Shown one piece after another: positions 47,650-59,437 of a DNA stretch of 64,000 bases. How positions within the stretch are numbered: position 1 is the first letter of the stretch; every line of letters begins with the position of its first letter. Under the pieces are notes generated by a model. That model searched no databases, was not told the origin of the DNA, and worked only from the letters and a program-made list of their open reading frames with translations. Where the stretch lies: contig CP136067.1 of the NCBI GenBank assembly GCA_032622095.1, forward strand, positions 52,429,899 through 52,493,898, written 5' to 3'. The position numbers and the translations under genes were made by a program. This DNA is from Siphonodentalium dalli. Lineage: Eukaryota; Mollusca; Scaphopoda; Gadilida; Siphonodentaliidae.

Positions 47650-48034
47650 AACACCTTAACCGTTTCATTTCAAATTTACGAGTAGCTCCCTTAGGACAGG
47701 GATCTCATTGAACTGTACAAAATGATGAATGGACACTATAACGTGGACCCTTATCAGTTATTTAAAAAGATCCTGAGCATCAATGCCAGAGGCATGAACA
47801 TATAAATTACAAAAGAAAGTGGTTAAAAAGGACACGAGAAAATTCTACTTTACAAATAGAGTTCACTACCAGATTTCATAGTTTCTGCTGGAAGTTTAGA
47901 ACTGTTTAAAATATATATAGACTCACATTTTTTTCATATGAGATACAACTTTGATGACTCTCATGTATGTAAATGTTACCGGAACGAGAAGTCTTAGGAC
48001 TTGTTCCGTTGATTATGATGATGATGATGATGTT
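47650..48034 (+). mobile_element. LINE ORF2 C-terminal fragment with (GAT)n tail
   Basis: From 47701 one frame reads DLIELYKMMNGHYNVDPY and on to QLFKKILSINARG, the hallmark RGDLIxxYKLxNGxYNVDP block near the end of CR1/Jockey-type ORF2. After a stop and a frame change it continues SLPDFIVSAGSLELFKIYIDSHF (about 47867-47935). The 3' end is a (GAT)n run at 48015-48034. The copy is old, with at least two stops in the reading. Confidence 0.75.
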
Positions 48035-49313
48035 CAGATGATAAGTTCAACAAATGACATTTGCCACCAATGTATATGAATCCTGCTGCACCTGTATCAC
48101 ATGTCGATACCAAATATCAATGGAAATTAAACTTATAACTCTGACGATTTGGGGTAGGCTGGTGATGGTGGGACCTGAGGGATTCCCTTTAAGACTATAT
48201 ATAACTGTATGTATCACTCCCACTCAGTAATTGGCCAAGCCAATGCATGGTTAGAAAACATGGTTAGAAAACACCATACTATATAAATCATTCGGGACTA
48301 TCGTATATACTACTGGCTCCACAAAAGTATACCCTCTCGTGATATTTTTTAACAGCGGTGAAACGCAGGCTCTCTGATGTATACATACAGGAATGGACAG
48401 CAAGCACAATTAATTCAAATAAGATGGCCTTTAAATAATAATTAAGCCAGAATTCGGCACAGAAAAATGTCTTTAACACACCAACCATAATGTTGTTTCA
48501 TTTCTGGTGAAATTCCAAACTAGGAATCACCGACTTCCTATCGAGACCGGCTCCTGTGTTGGACAAGTTCACAATGATAGAAAGTGTAAATATCACGTTA
48601 TTTTGAATTGCACCAAACGTATTGATCTCAAGAAAAAGTACATTAAACCATACTATTAAACCCGACGCAACGCATTGAAACTGAACAGTTTTCAAATCAA
48701 GAAATAGGAAAACCCTGATGAACCAATCAATATTTATCCGCGAAGCCCTCTTTCAGATAGGAGCCCCTGAGGCATTAAACTCGAAGACCCCACCCCATAT
48801 ATACACACAACACCCTGTATAAAAACGACGCAGGAAATACCCATACATAATATAATGACCTACGTTGCGATATATATGATTAGCAATATGTATGATTATT
48901 ATCCACAGCCCCGTCTCCACCCCACCCCACCGGAAACCTAAAAGAACTAGTATGCACTCACTAGAGCTGCCTATACTTGCGCCCATCACACATTTGGCAT
49001 GTGCTGTGGTCTCTTGCCAACAACAGTTTGAATCGCGGGTGCTGTTGAGAGATCGATAGAAGATCTAGATATCAAATATCAAATTTCAGATATCAAATTT
49101 CAGTTCATCCATCGCTGAAATACCGTGTGTGTGAACGGACAGAATATCTCTGTTATCTCCAGTTGATACATTACACTAATGATGGTCTTAGTAATACCGT
49201 ACGAATTGTTTGACATATCAAAAGAACAATATAGACATGGCTGATATGAAGGGTGTGAAGACGATTGGTTGCCGGTGAGGATATATATGATATACCAATT
49301 GGGTTAAAGGCAC
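48035..49313. other. No recognisable feature
   Basis: Short frames on the minus strand (48288-48989) without recognisable motifs. atatcaaatttcag is repeated at 49068-49102. Confidence 0.5.
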
Positions 49314-49830
49314 GGGCGGCGTTCGTTACAGTAATATTCATATTTGTTCAAATCGCCATGAACAGAGGGAATATTAAAATATATATAGTTTAGTTCATAT
49401 GCCAAACATAATCAGCGCGTAAATAGTACATTGTCATCAAGACGTACGATGGTGTACGTAAACAAAAGCCTGCTCGTGTTACAGAAGTTTTGCTTCTGTT
49501 AACATAACAGCTCAATTCTATTGGTTAATCACACACAAATGATATAAACGCTCTTTATTATTTCCATATCAGGAAAACAGTAACAAATAACGCTCTTTAT
49601 GTTTACCATATCCAGATCTAAACAAAATCCAGGTTCTGCAACGTTTTTTGCTTTTGTTCACATAACAAAGGAAAACATTTGACAATAACATACTGTTTAT
49701 GCCATATTTATGATTGGTATAAGAACAACGTCTGTCTATATTTGACTATTCTTTCTGTTTATGGCGGTTTTTTTTACGGAGGCGAATATTTTAACACCAT
49801 ACCCACCGCCAACGCCGCCCGAATCTTTAA
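49314..49830 (-). mobile_element. Family K TTAA element, reversed (517 bp)
   Basis: TTAA-AGGCACGGGCGGCGTT at the left, AACGCCGCCCGAATCT-TTAA at the right. It is the reverse complement of the other two K copies. Confidence 0.85.
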
Positions 49831-49884
49831 ATTACTAGTTTGACTAGAGTGATTGTGTATGCCATTGCATTTCAGTGGCTCTAA

Positions 49885-50062
49885 TAACAGCATAACAATT
49901 CAGCAGGACCCACCAGCATCATAGCACATTAGCAGGACCACTTGACCAGGGGTGGTAATTAGCGTGTGAAGACCCACAAAAGCGTCAAAACAATATAACA
50001 AAAATAAGCATAACAGCTAAATTGACAAGACCCACCAACATCATAGTATTTCAGCAGAACCA
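49885..50062 (+). mobile_element. Family Q right ends, two in tandem
   Basis: aattcagcaggacccaccag then accacttgaccaggggtgg (to 49955), and a second diverged end gacaagacccaccaacatc then ttcagcagaaccag (50013-50062). No matching left end nearby. Confidence 0.5.
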
Positions 50063-50071
50063 GTACCCAGT

Positions 50072-50266
50072 TTAACCCTTTCTTTACTAAATGGATTCTC
50101 CCACCCAGTTATAAAATATACATTGTGGTGGTCTATAGTTCATATGGGGGAATGTTCAAATAAGCAGACGACAGATATTGGATAATAAGTTCAGCAATAT
50201 GGCCCTTTGTTGAACATGTATTACACGGGGACTACTCGTTGGTGAGTATTTAGTAAACAAAGGGTA
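50072..50266 (+). mobile_element. Family E element
   Basis: TTAACCCTTTCTTTACTAAA at the left, then atggattctcccacccag, ataataagttcagcaa, and a mirrored right half ending tatttagtaaacaaaggg. The right TTAA is mutated (tatg). This copy has the clearest left end. Confidence 0.7.
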
Positions 50267-50714
50267 TGGTGCGGTCTTCGTAGTTCCATTGACATGTAAA
50301 GCTGCGTATGGGATGGTAGGATCCGGAGCATTATATGGCTCTTCAATTCTGTGACATGCGAAAACATTAATTGTGTGTTCTCTGTGGCGTTTGGGTTTTG
50401 TAATAAGGCAAGCGAAATAACTCTATAAATAATCCGCGCACCAAAAAGCCGATCACAAGAACTGGTGTAAGTTATGCAACTCTACTCCATAAAGTGCACT
50501 AGCTTGCAAATAAAATTGTATATATCTTGCAAACGCATTTGGATATGAAAGTTAGCCAGCTTGCACCTGAAAATTAATATTGTGCATCTGTAAATTAATA
50601 TCTTGTTATTAACTTGTAGCTACAAGTTAGCTATGTTGTCATTGCAAGCTATTATCTTGAACCAACAAGCACCTTGCATTACACGAAGACTCCCAGCATT
50701 TAAAATTGGATTTT

Positions 50715-52142
50715 CCGTAAGTCACTTGTGGGTTGCAACCCACAAGTCAATCAAACAAAAGATCGCACCTCACAAGTATACTCACGTCGGTCCGCCCGTC
50801 CGTCGTCCGTCCGTCCGTCGGCGTCGTCCGTCCGTGGACACAAATTTGTCCGGAGTTTTTCTCAGTCGTTTTTGATCAATTTCCGTGAAACTTGGCACAG
50901 ACATCAACCACCATGGGAACCTGTGCACCTGCGATTATGACGTCTGTTGGACTTTTTTTAGTGGAGTTATCCCCCCTTTTTCGACTTAGAAATTTTTCAC
51001 AACATGTATACTATTGTCCGAGCTGTTATTCCTACATTTTTCAGTCAATTTTTTTAAAACGTGGCACAGATATTTAGTACCATGGGAACTTGTGCACTTG
51101 CGACTATGACGTCTGTCCGACATTTTTTGGTGGAGTTATCCCCCTTTTTTTATTTAGAAACTTTTTTTGCAACATTAATAATTTTGTCCGAGCTTTTATT
51201 CCTACATTTTTCGGTCAATGTTTTTTGTCCCCCGACGTTTCCGTCGGAGGACTATAGAAATGACCCTCGTCCGTCCGTCCGTCCGTGCGTCCGTGCGTCC
51301 GTGCGTCCGTCACGTCCGTGCGTCCGTGCGTCCGAGATTGGGTACCTTCATGGTGTAATCAACTCCTCCTACAGTTTTAAACGTAGAGATTTGAAACTCT
51401 GGGATATTGTTCCTAACATGTTGGTGATTTGCAACATCTATAAAGCTAATCAAAAATATCATTTTTTCCATATTTTTGGGGGGGTTTTCGACTTAGAAAA
51501 TTTGGAACATTTTTGCCTTTTGGATGAGATTGGGTACCTTCATGGTGTAATCAACTCCTCCTACAGTTTTAAATGTAGAGATTTGAAACTCTGGGATATT
51601 GTTCCTAACATGTTGGTGATTTGCAACATCTATATAGCTAATACAAAAATATCATTTTTTTCGTGTTTGCATGCATTTGTTCATCGGGTTGTTTTGTCCA
51701 AGAAATTTTGCGGTGGTTTGCAACATCTATATACTGTATAACATTGTTGCAAATAGTATCCTACAAACAAATCCAATCATGAAGTTTACCACTCGAGTCG
51801 GGGGACATGTGGTCTGCGACCTTTTATTAATCTTGGCACTGACATTTAGTACCATGGGAACCTGTGCACCTGCGATTATGACGTCTGTCCGACATTTGTT
51901 GGTGGAGTTATTCCCCTTTTACAACTTAGAATTGTTTTCGCAACATACATAATTTTGTCCAAGCTTTTATTCCTACATTTTTCGGTCAATAGGTTTAAGA
52001 TTAGGGTTATGGTTGTACACCTGCAATGGGAACTGTTATTTTATTATTTTAACTAAATGTTTACTGACATGTGAAACATCTCAGTATTTTAAAAAACAGG
52101 GGGGGTATCCGTAGTCCCATTGGGACAGTCACACCTCTAGTT
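50715..52142 (+). repeat. Outer (CCGT)n element with repeated blocks
   Basis: A 24-bp perfect palindrome (50724-50747) precedes (CCGT)n (50782-50836). Three blocks follow, each with ccatgggaacctgtgcacc then cgattatgacgtctgt (50913, about 51080, about 51853) and gtggagttatccccc. It ends near gtcccattgggacagtcaca (52112-52132), a short hairpin. The inner L element (51237-51835) splits block two from block three. Confidence 0.6.
51237..51835 (+). mobile_element. (CCGT)n-bearing L element inserted in another L-type element
   Basis: Starts with the hairpin GTCCCCCGACG...GTCGGAGGAC, then CCGT/CCGTGCGT repeats (51268-51330), and ends gtcgggggacatgtggtctg then cgacctttt. It contains a tandem pair of about 192 bp (51336 and 51528) sharing taccttcatggtgtaatcaa. 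It interrupts the repeat series of the surrounding element. Confidence 0.6.
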
Positions 52143-52850
52143 ATTATTATTATATATCGCTTACCACAACTGCATGCTGGTAATTATCACCGATTTGTAT
52201 CAGTCGACGTTTTTTGAAGTGGGTGATTCTATTAGAATTATGCACAAGGTCAAGTTGACATTATGTTATGTGGAACGTACATTAGAAAATCTATTATGGT
52301 CATTTATATAGGTTTGCACCAGTTATTTGTAAATATAAATAAGAGCGATTAATACTGCTACATGTATATCAAATTTCATTGCAGTTTTCACTGAACATAA
52401 CGATATTATTCTCACAAGGCAACCCTATCAGATTATCAACGCACACGAACATTGAAATTGAGTAATTTCTAAGTATTAAACTGGGAAAAAATCATAACTA
52501 AAATGCACAGAATAAATTCACCTACTTGACATCCAAACAAACAAGTCCGTATGACCTAATTAGATATGCGAACAGTTTAGGACAAGGAAGTGGAATGCAC
52601 TGAGGAAGAGATATTCCGTTACATTTAAGACTAAGGATTTAGTGGTCATGCATGGAAGATTCGATTTGTACATATATGGCAAGAAACGTTGTCAAATTTG
52701 AATGGGTATTCATATTTTAGTTGCTAACTGCTACATCAAGTGCTTTGACTAGCTAATCGGAAACGCGGTTCCACCTTTTTGTTTCCGGACTGTAGATTTA
52801 CCCATACATCTTGCCCGATTCAAAATGGATGGACAAACGCAGAAGTATGA
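52143..52850. other. No recognisable feature
   Basis: AT-rich sequence between the outer (CCGT)n element and palindrome M. No frames of note. Confidence 0.5.
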
Positions 52851-53440
52851 ATTGAGAAAAGATACTTTCTAAGTCAAATCTAGCGGTGCTAAAATGCTAA
52901 TACAAGAAACAAAAGAAGAAATTGTAGTTTCAAACTCGATTCTAGCGGTGCTATGCTGCTAAACTGCTAATGTATGAACGAATTTAGAAATGGGAGGTTA
53001 CTATGCTGTTGTACTATGCTGCTAAACTGCTAATTAATGAACAAATTCAGAAAATAGAGTTTTAAACCGGGTTCTACCATTGCTAAACTGCTAATTAATG
53101 AAAAAAATTAAAAGCGAGTGTTTCAAACTCGATTCTAGCGGTGCTATGCTGCCAAACTGCTAACTAATGACAAAATTAAGAAAGTGAAGGTTCAACTGGA
53201 TTATAGCAGTGCGGTCCTTCGTTGTCTGAATTATTAGCAGTTTAGCAGCATAACATCTTTAGAATCGAGTTTGAACTCTCGATCGTTTCTTAATTGTTTC
53301 ATGCATTAGCAGTTTAGCATCATAGCACCACTATAATCGAGTTTGAAACTCTCTCTTTTTTATTTGTTCATTAATTAGCAGTTTAGCAGCATAGCACCGC
53401 TAGCATCTAGTTTGAAACTCCATTTTCTGAATTAGGATGC
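52851..53440. repeat. Family M palindrome built of tandem units
   Basis: The left half (52851-53200) has about five direct units of roughly 65-78 bp containing caaactcgattctagcggtg and ctatgctgctaaactgctaa. The right half (53225-53440) has three units in the opposite direction (ttagcagtttagcagcat, gagtttgaaactc). The centre is near 53215. The whole is a large imperfect hairpin. Confidence 0.75.
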
Positions 53441-53615
53441 GCTTAACACATAGCACCTACATATGAGTACAAAAACAAATTTGAGCACGTTTCTTAACAT
53501 ATCTAAAGATTCGTCTGGGGAAATTCGGTAGACGGGATTCCATTACACACGGGATTCATTTTCATGGAAATGCTTTTGAAATGGCAGTCGCCCCAGTGGA
53601 TTAGTGAATAGACAG

Positions 53616-53776
53616 AGGACGAACATCGGTGTACATACCCAACCAGAGGACGATCATCGGTGTACATACCCAACCAACAGAGGGCGATCATCGGTGTACA
53701 TACCCAACCAACAGAGGACGAACATCGGTGTACATACCCAACCAACAGAGGACGAACATCGGTGTACATGTACAAC
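53616..53776 (+). repeat. 31/34-bp tandem array, 5 copies
   Basis: gaggacgaacatcggtgtac then atacccaaccaaca repeats from 53616, the first unit three bases shorter. Frames on both strands stay open because of the repeat. Confidence 0.9.
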
Positions 53777-53844
53777 CCAACCATTTGGAAGATGATAATG
53801 TTGTTCATTCTAAAAGGTGAATTCGTCTGGTTCTCATTTTTAAG

Positions 53845-54244
53845 TTAACCCTTTACCCAACAGAAGGGCCCTGTGCCAATGCATTCTCTTATATATGCGA
53901 GTCGACCATAGGTCGCCTCGCATATATAAGAGAATGCATTGGCTTAACACATTAAATATTTTAAAATTGTTAAAGAATGTAAGAAAAAATGGTAAAAAGT
54001 GTTAAAAAAAGATTTTTTTTAGGCCAATGCATTCTCTTATATATGCGAGGCGACCTATGGTCGACTCGCATATATAAGAGAATGCATTGACACAGGGCAT
54101 AACTGTAACTATCACAATGTGGTCAAGGAGCCGGTTCCAATGATATCCATATTTGTATGGTTCTATTGAGACAGACCGAAGATATTTTAGGCTGTTGAAG
54201 CTTTATTTGGCCGGTTTTGGCCGGTTTGTTGGGTAAAGGGTTAA
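53845..54244 (+). mobile_element. Family A MITE, full length (400 bp)
   Basis: TTAA-bounded, ends and hairpins (about 53875-53943 and 54024-54091) as in the 20266 copy and in the same orientation. Very similar to that copy throughout, which suggests recent activity. Confidence 0.9.
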
Positions 54245-54498
54245 CAGACTAACGGATACAATGATAAGTTCAATATGGGCACCTTTGGCAATTTGATATG
54301 TAAATTAGGTTTGTATTTAATTTAAATTCTATTTGACCATAATATGTTAGATATTGGTGTTTCGTTGGACCAGATGAGATAACCACATCGAGTTATAATC
54401 ACGATTAATTGTATACAACTAATGTTTTTTGCGCCTTCCAGCCATAGCAGCCTGTCCGAATGTGATATTCAATCATCGGACAAGTATCCTTTAGTTGG

Positions 54499-54697
54499 TT
54501 AACCCTTTCATGACGGTAAATACCATGTGCCAGTGCATTCTGTTATATATGCGAGTCGATCACATGTCACCTCGCATGTATAAGAGAATGCACTGGATTA
54601 CAAGATCAAGGTAACTATTGTTAGACCAATGAATTCTCTTATATAAGAATGCATTGGCACATGTTTTTTTTGGGGTAAAAATTCATCATAGGGTTAA
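54499..54697 (+). mobile_element. Diverged short relative of family A
   Basis: Starts TTAACCCTTTCATGACGG and ends tcatcatagggTTAA. It contains one hairpin like that of A with many changes (gccagtgcattctgtt...gagaatgcactgg) and half of a second. It looks like an older or separate subfamily, 255 bp from a full A copy. Confidence 0.7.
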
Positions 54698-54894
54698 AAT
54701 AGATGGTTATTGAATAATTTATGGTCATCAGCCCTTGATGCATGAAGATCCCATACGTGCGTTGTTAATTTTATATATACTATGCTGTTAATCTGCCAGT
54801 TTGAATGGTCACTTATAACCATAACGAGAATATAAATGTGTCATTATGAACACGATGTTGTCCACGTCAATAACCACATATCAGCTACCGACAT

Positions 54895-55290
54895 TTTCAG
54901 GCGCGTTAAAGCCACTTGGCGGTTTTGCTCAACATACGTCTAATAATATTCGCTTTAGAATTTTGTCCAGATATCGAAATAGGTCGATAAATACTTGAAC
55001 TACCTTTCGAAGAGTATTATTTATATATGTCTCGCAAAGACGCATTGAAGCTTTTCTAAGTACAACTTTTAGCACGATGTTTGGGTTCCAAAACAAAACA
55101 GTCATTTACACGTATGGAACAGAGAAGAGCGTTCCATGTTAGTCTATTCATGAATTGGTAGAAGTAAACAGTGTTTACCTCACTTCTGTGTGAAAATCGA
55201 AAACAGCTGGAAAGTGGCTGTGACCATGGCAAGTATTTTTCAGAGCATATGAAGTTTTGACCAATTGTTTTGTCTGGCATTTCTGCCAAG
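54895..55290 (+). repeat. Dispersed repeat N, copy 1
   Basis: From gttaaagccacttggcggtt, the text tatcgaaataggtcgataaat, then agacgcattgaa, then gtctattcatgaattgg and cagagcatatgaag is shared with 60840-61190. It begins after TTAA in both copies (ttaaagccacttgg / ttaaagcctcatgg). The right end is not defined. Confidence 0.6.
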
Positions 55291-55874
55291 GCTGTCTTCC
55301 ACTTGAACATATCAATGAAATGATGCATATGACTGGAATTTTAGCATCTTGCGCATGTTAAGTTGATTAGACTTATTGGATACTTTGAAGAACATTCTAT
55401 GGTGTCCTCATTCGTCATGACAGGCAATTTTCATGGTCCAGCCTTTGCATGCAATGATGATAACATATCAAAATAAGCATCCGAACTCTCCTGAGTATGC
55501 TCAATCTGTAAATATTTACATAGCCCGTATATGTTACACTAAATCCTGTTTGCCGATTTCGCCAATAATGCGAAGAGTGTATCACGAACAGAAAGTTACA
55601 AACTTTGACCCAATCTGAACTAATCACTAACGCGGTCAGCAGAATAATTGGGCGTGCTTTTAAAAGTTCAGGCGAATTGCATCTGAATCCATGCAGTTAT
55701 TTATATGGTCACGTTATCGTAGCCGTAAAAGTTTGGCAATCTTATATTGGGCTGACTTAATTTGCTGCGTTGGCTAGTCCCAAATTGCCGGTAGATTTCG
55801 TGAAAATAAATAAGATTACGCTCAGCTTTTTTTATGGGAATAAATCATCGAAAAGCTATATACATAAACAAAAC
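55291..55874. other. No recognisable gene
   Basis: The start (55340-55420, tactttgaagaacattctat then ggtgtcctcattcgtcatg) echoes the duplicated segment at 59250 and 60220. The frames at 55415-55627 oppose each other and look random. Confidence 0.4.
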
Positions 55875-56011
55875 TGAATGTAGTGGGTGTATTGTTGGGA
55901 GATACGGCGCTATGGTCGTTGTGGACATTTAGTGTAAAGCTTTGCGGTTTACACAGTGTGCCCCAACAACCAAAGCGCCGTATCTCCCAATAATACACCC
56001 ACTACATTCAT
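55875..56011. repeat. Hairpin of about 137 nt
   Basis: tgaatgtagtgggtgtattg then ttgggagatacggcgct pairs with agcgccgtatctcccaat then aatacacccactacattca. An inner stem, gtgtaaagc / gcggtttacac, forms the tip. Long stem with few mismatches. Confidence 0.8.
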
Positions 56012-56324
56012 TTCTTAAATGATTCAGCCGCACTCTGTCTTTGTAGCATATACAGTTAAATAGTGAGAATTATAATAGTGATGACTGTGTATGTCGTGGA
56101 AGTCTTATTTTCTAACCAGGCATATCAATTCGCTTATATACGCAGGACACATTCCGTGATATGGTCATATGCATGGTTGACCGGCAGTTTATGGTTGAAG
56201 CCCTTATGATTGTTAAGTGGACATGTGATTTTATACTAGATCCCTCAATTTCCTTCAGAGGTTTATAACTATACATTGTTTCTGCTTTATTTTGATTATT
56301 GCCTGGTCATGCATGTCCGGACAG

Positions 56325-58320
56325 CCTGTTCTCACAAAAGTCCGCACGTTATCTGCTTACAAGTTGTTTAGGTAGTTAATCTGCTGAATGGCTTGTAAAA
56401 TTCAATCCCCTGAAAACGGAATCTCTCTTAATCTCCAGGAAAGAAACACCAGTATATCATCCACATTTGACCATGGGAACCGCGACAATTGTTGAGGTTG
56501 ACAGCCATAAACATCTGGGACTTACTTTCGACAACATGGGCTCTTGGGGTATCCACATCAGATCTATGCTTGACAAAGCATGGAGTCGAGTAAATCTAGT
56601 ACGTAAACACAGATACAGGCTAAGCAGAGTAACGCTTGAAAAAATCCATTATACATTTATCCGACCAATACTGGAATATGCCTCCCCTGTTTGGGATAAC
56701 TGCCCTGATTATCTTAGTGATGACATTGAAAAGGTTCAGTATGAAATGGCCCGAATAGTAACAGGTGCAACCATCAGTACGAGTAACGCGTGCCTTTTGT
56801 CAGAGACTGGCTGGGAACTCCTCTCTTCACGCCGTAGAAAACACAAGCTGTGCCAATTTTTTAAAATGATACGAGGAACTGCTCCATCAATTTTAAGAAA
56901 TTATGTACGACCAATTCAGGCAAATAATTCCAGATATAACTTCAGATTTGAACATATAAGACTACCCTCGAATATTAATTATGACTATTATATGGATTCT
57001 TTCTTACCATCTGCAATTACCGAATGGAACAAACTGTCAGAAACTACAAAGAGCAGCAGTACAATCGAAGACTTCAAAAAGGAACTGAACAGTGACAATA
57101 TACGTCCACCTGCCTATTTTTATCATAGTAAATGTCGTAAATCTCATATCCTCCATACCCGGTTAAGATTGAACTGCAGCCACCTAAGTGGTGACCTGAC
57201 AGATAACCATGTAACAATTTCCCCCTTCTGTCTATGTGGGGAATTTGAGACAACTTACCACTATCTCTTTGAATGTACATTTTATCAAGAGCCCAGAAGA
57301 GAACTATATGACTCCCTACCAAATGTTGCCTTATCTGAGAATACACTAATGCGGGGGTCAAGAGAGCTTAGTCTTCGCGAAAACAAACAAATATTTAATG
57401 CAGTACAGACATATATTATGAGAACAAAAAGATTTCCATGATCTGCATTGGTAACAAATTGCTTTGGATTCCGGCCGCGCTATGCGGCAGCACGATGTTC
57501 CCCATTATATATGTAGTACTAAATGTCTTCCGATAACGATTATTTTGTAAGTTACTTACTTGTCACTATCCTGTATATACGTGAACTGATTCTACATGAA
57601 GAATACAGCAATATTCGCAGTGAACCCCATTGAAATAGGAATTGGCCATTGCGATTGACCCCCTCCCATGAAGCCTGACGCATGCATATTACTACGAGCA
57701 TAATTTTCATCACGCAGCAAATAAATTATTGAAAACTCTGTCCCCTCTACTTTCTCACTCTCTCTCTATCTTCTCTCTCTCTCTCTCTGCCTCCTGCTAT
57801 CCCTAACACTATCTTCCGCTGTGTCCATCCCAACTTAGTTACTTCTCCTTTAAAAAATATTATTTCTATTATTTCCCGTCTGATCGATACCCCTCCCTCA
57901 CTTATTGGGGAAGGGGCATGTCGCAAAAGAGGAGAAGACTTCATATAAGCCCTCGGGCTTGTTGTCTGATCCTCATTTCCATACATTATCTCTTATATGT
58001 TGTATATTTATGTCATTTGTGTATTATGTGTATTATGTTTGGATTTGGGAATAAAAATATGTTTACACTAATCTGCTGAGAATCTCTCAATTTGAGTCGA
58101 TAATGTGCTAAAAAGGAGCATATTTTAGTCACATTATCGACTCATAATGAGGCAATTCTAAGCAGAGTATGTGTTGACAATGACACAAATAAGCCAACTT
58201 ACGACATATCAGGTGTACGCTCTTTAACATATGTTTTCGCTGTGGCCACCGCCAATAAACGAAATAACGGACATGACTCCATTATCTGCTTATTTCAGAA
58301 TCAAATAATCATTTTTCAAA
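56325..58320 (-). mobile_element. Family F element split by a LINE
   Basis: The left part (56325-56387, cagcctgttctcacaaaagt...aggtagttaatctgctga) and right part (58069-58320, taatctgctgagaatctctc...tatctgcttatttcagaatc) match F in order once the LINE is removed. The far right end is missing. Confidence 0.75.
56388..58068 (+). mobile_element. Young 5'-truncated LINE insertion with 11-bp target duplication
   Basis: The insertion is bounded by TAATCTGCTGA at 56377-56387 and again at 58069-58079, so both junctions can be read. Coding starts at the first inserted bases: WLVKFNPLKTESLLISRK (56389 on) runs without a stop to 57441, 350 codons. It holds the last RT block, HKHLGLTF (56506), thumb motifs RPILEYASPVWDNCP and ARIVTGAT, the FLPSAITEWNKL region and a C-terminal zinc region (CLCGEFETTYHYLFEC, about 57230), ending IMRTKRFP. 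The 3'UTR contains a CT microsatellite (57755-57790) and ends aataaaaatatgtttacac. The RT catalytic core and endonuclease are missing through 5' truncation. The open frame and clean duplication suggest a recent insertion. Confidence 0.9.
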
Positions 58321-58714
58321 TCATCTGTCAGCAGTAAAATTTCTTTTTAGTTTTGTTTTGTTTTTATTTCCTTGTTGAAAAGAGTCACATCTGTTTGAAC
58401 CTATTTTTCTATAGACTCGCGTGGTGGTGAATAAACCCAGATTGGTGTCACATTTGTGTGCATGACAATGCTGTTTTATTATGAATTAATGCATGTTCAT
58501 TATTATATGAACAGTTCATATCTCTGGATTTTTGCGGGTTAAGTCCGATGTAATTATTATCGTAGAATAACCATTAGTTTCCCGAACTGCGAGTATGATC
58601 CGCTCATGCTTGATACTTTTATGCCATATGCATGCGGCAAATAGATATCATGTATGCAGTCTCTGGATTTTAAAGTTACTTAGCCATTCCATGTTGGCGT
58701 GATATATGTATAGC

Positions 58715-59035
58715 ACGGTACCAATCTAAATTTTCCAAATGTATGGTTAAACTCGAGGTGAATATAAGTGGGCCCATGTGTGTAACATATATTTCTTGTT
58801 GAAAATCATGTAATATCCATTGGCATGGATTGTCACAAAAGAGCAAGGTGCCGATCTGAATTTCGCAAATGTATAGGTTAAACTCGTGATGGATACCAGT
58901 GGGCCCATATGTGTAACATATATTTCTTGTTGAAAATCATATATATTATCCATTGGCATTGATTTTTAGAAAAGAGCATGGTACCGATCTGAATTTCCCA
59001 AATGTATGGGTTAAACTCGTGACGGATGCAAGTGG
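58715..59035 (+). repeat. 131-bp tandem repeat, about 2.4 copies
   Basis: ggtaccaatctaaattttcc, then gtggttaaactcg-type text, then gtgtgtaacatatatttctt and gttgaaaatcat recur at about 58718, 58849 and 58980. Confidence 0.85.
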
Positions 59036-59437
59036 GCCATTGGTATCGATTGACTTGGATATTATAATGTAGAGTTACCAGCAGAATTTCGCCGGACATT
59101 TGAGGATGTCGTCTTTCATATATCTGGGATTTTAGGGTTAAATTAATTAACGCGTTATTATCGCATGACACTGGCTTTTTAATATGAAATTACGCATACC
59201 ATTGGATTTTTTTGACAGCTGGCGCATGTCAAAAGAATGTTCAGATTAAATCCTTTGACACATTCGAAGAACGTATTATATGGTGTGCTCATCCATGTGT
59301 CTATATCTTTTGAGGATTCAGCTTATGATATTTTAAAAAATTTCATTCAGTGGCCTTGATATTGCATATATATGGCTCTTTTAGTTTGTTGTTATTCAAT
59401 CTTATTTGATCTGTTTTAGAGTAATTGTGTCACTTTG

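Noticed and set aside
53503-53848. Overlapping open frames on both strands with repeated GVHTQPT / GYVHRCSS peptides
   Set aside because: They arise from the 31/34-bp array and exist on both strands, which argues against a real protein.
57747-57986. Minus-strand frame of 79 codons
   Set aside because: It reads through the CT microsatellite in the 3'UTR of the LINE.
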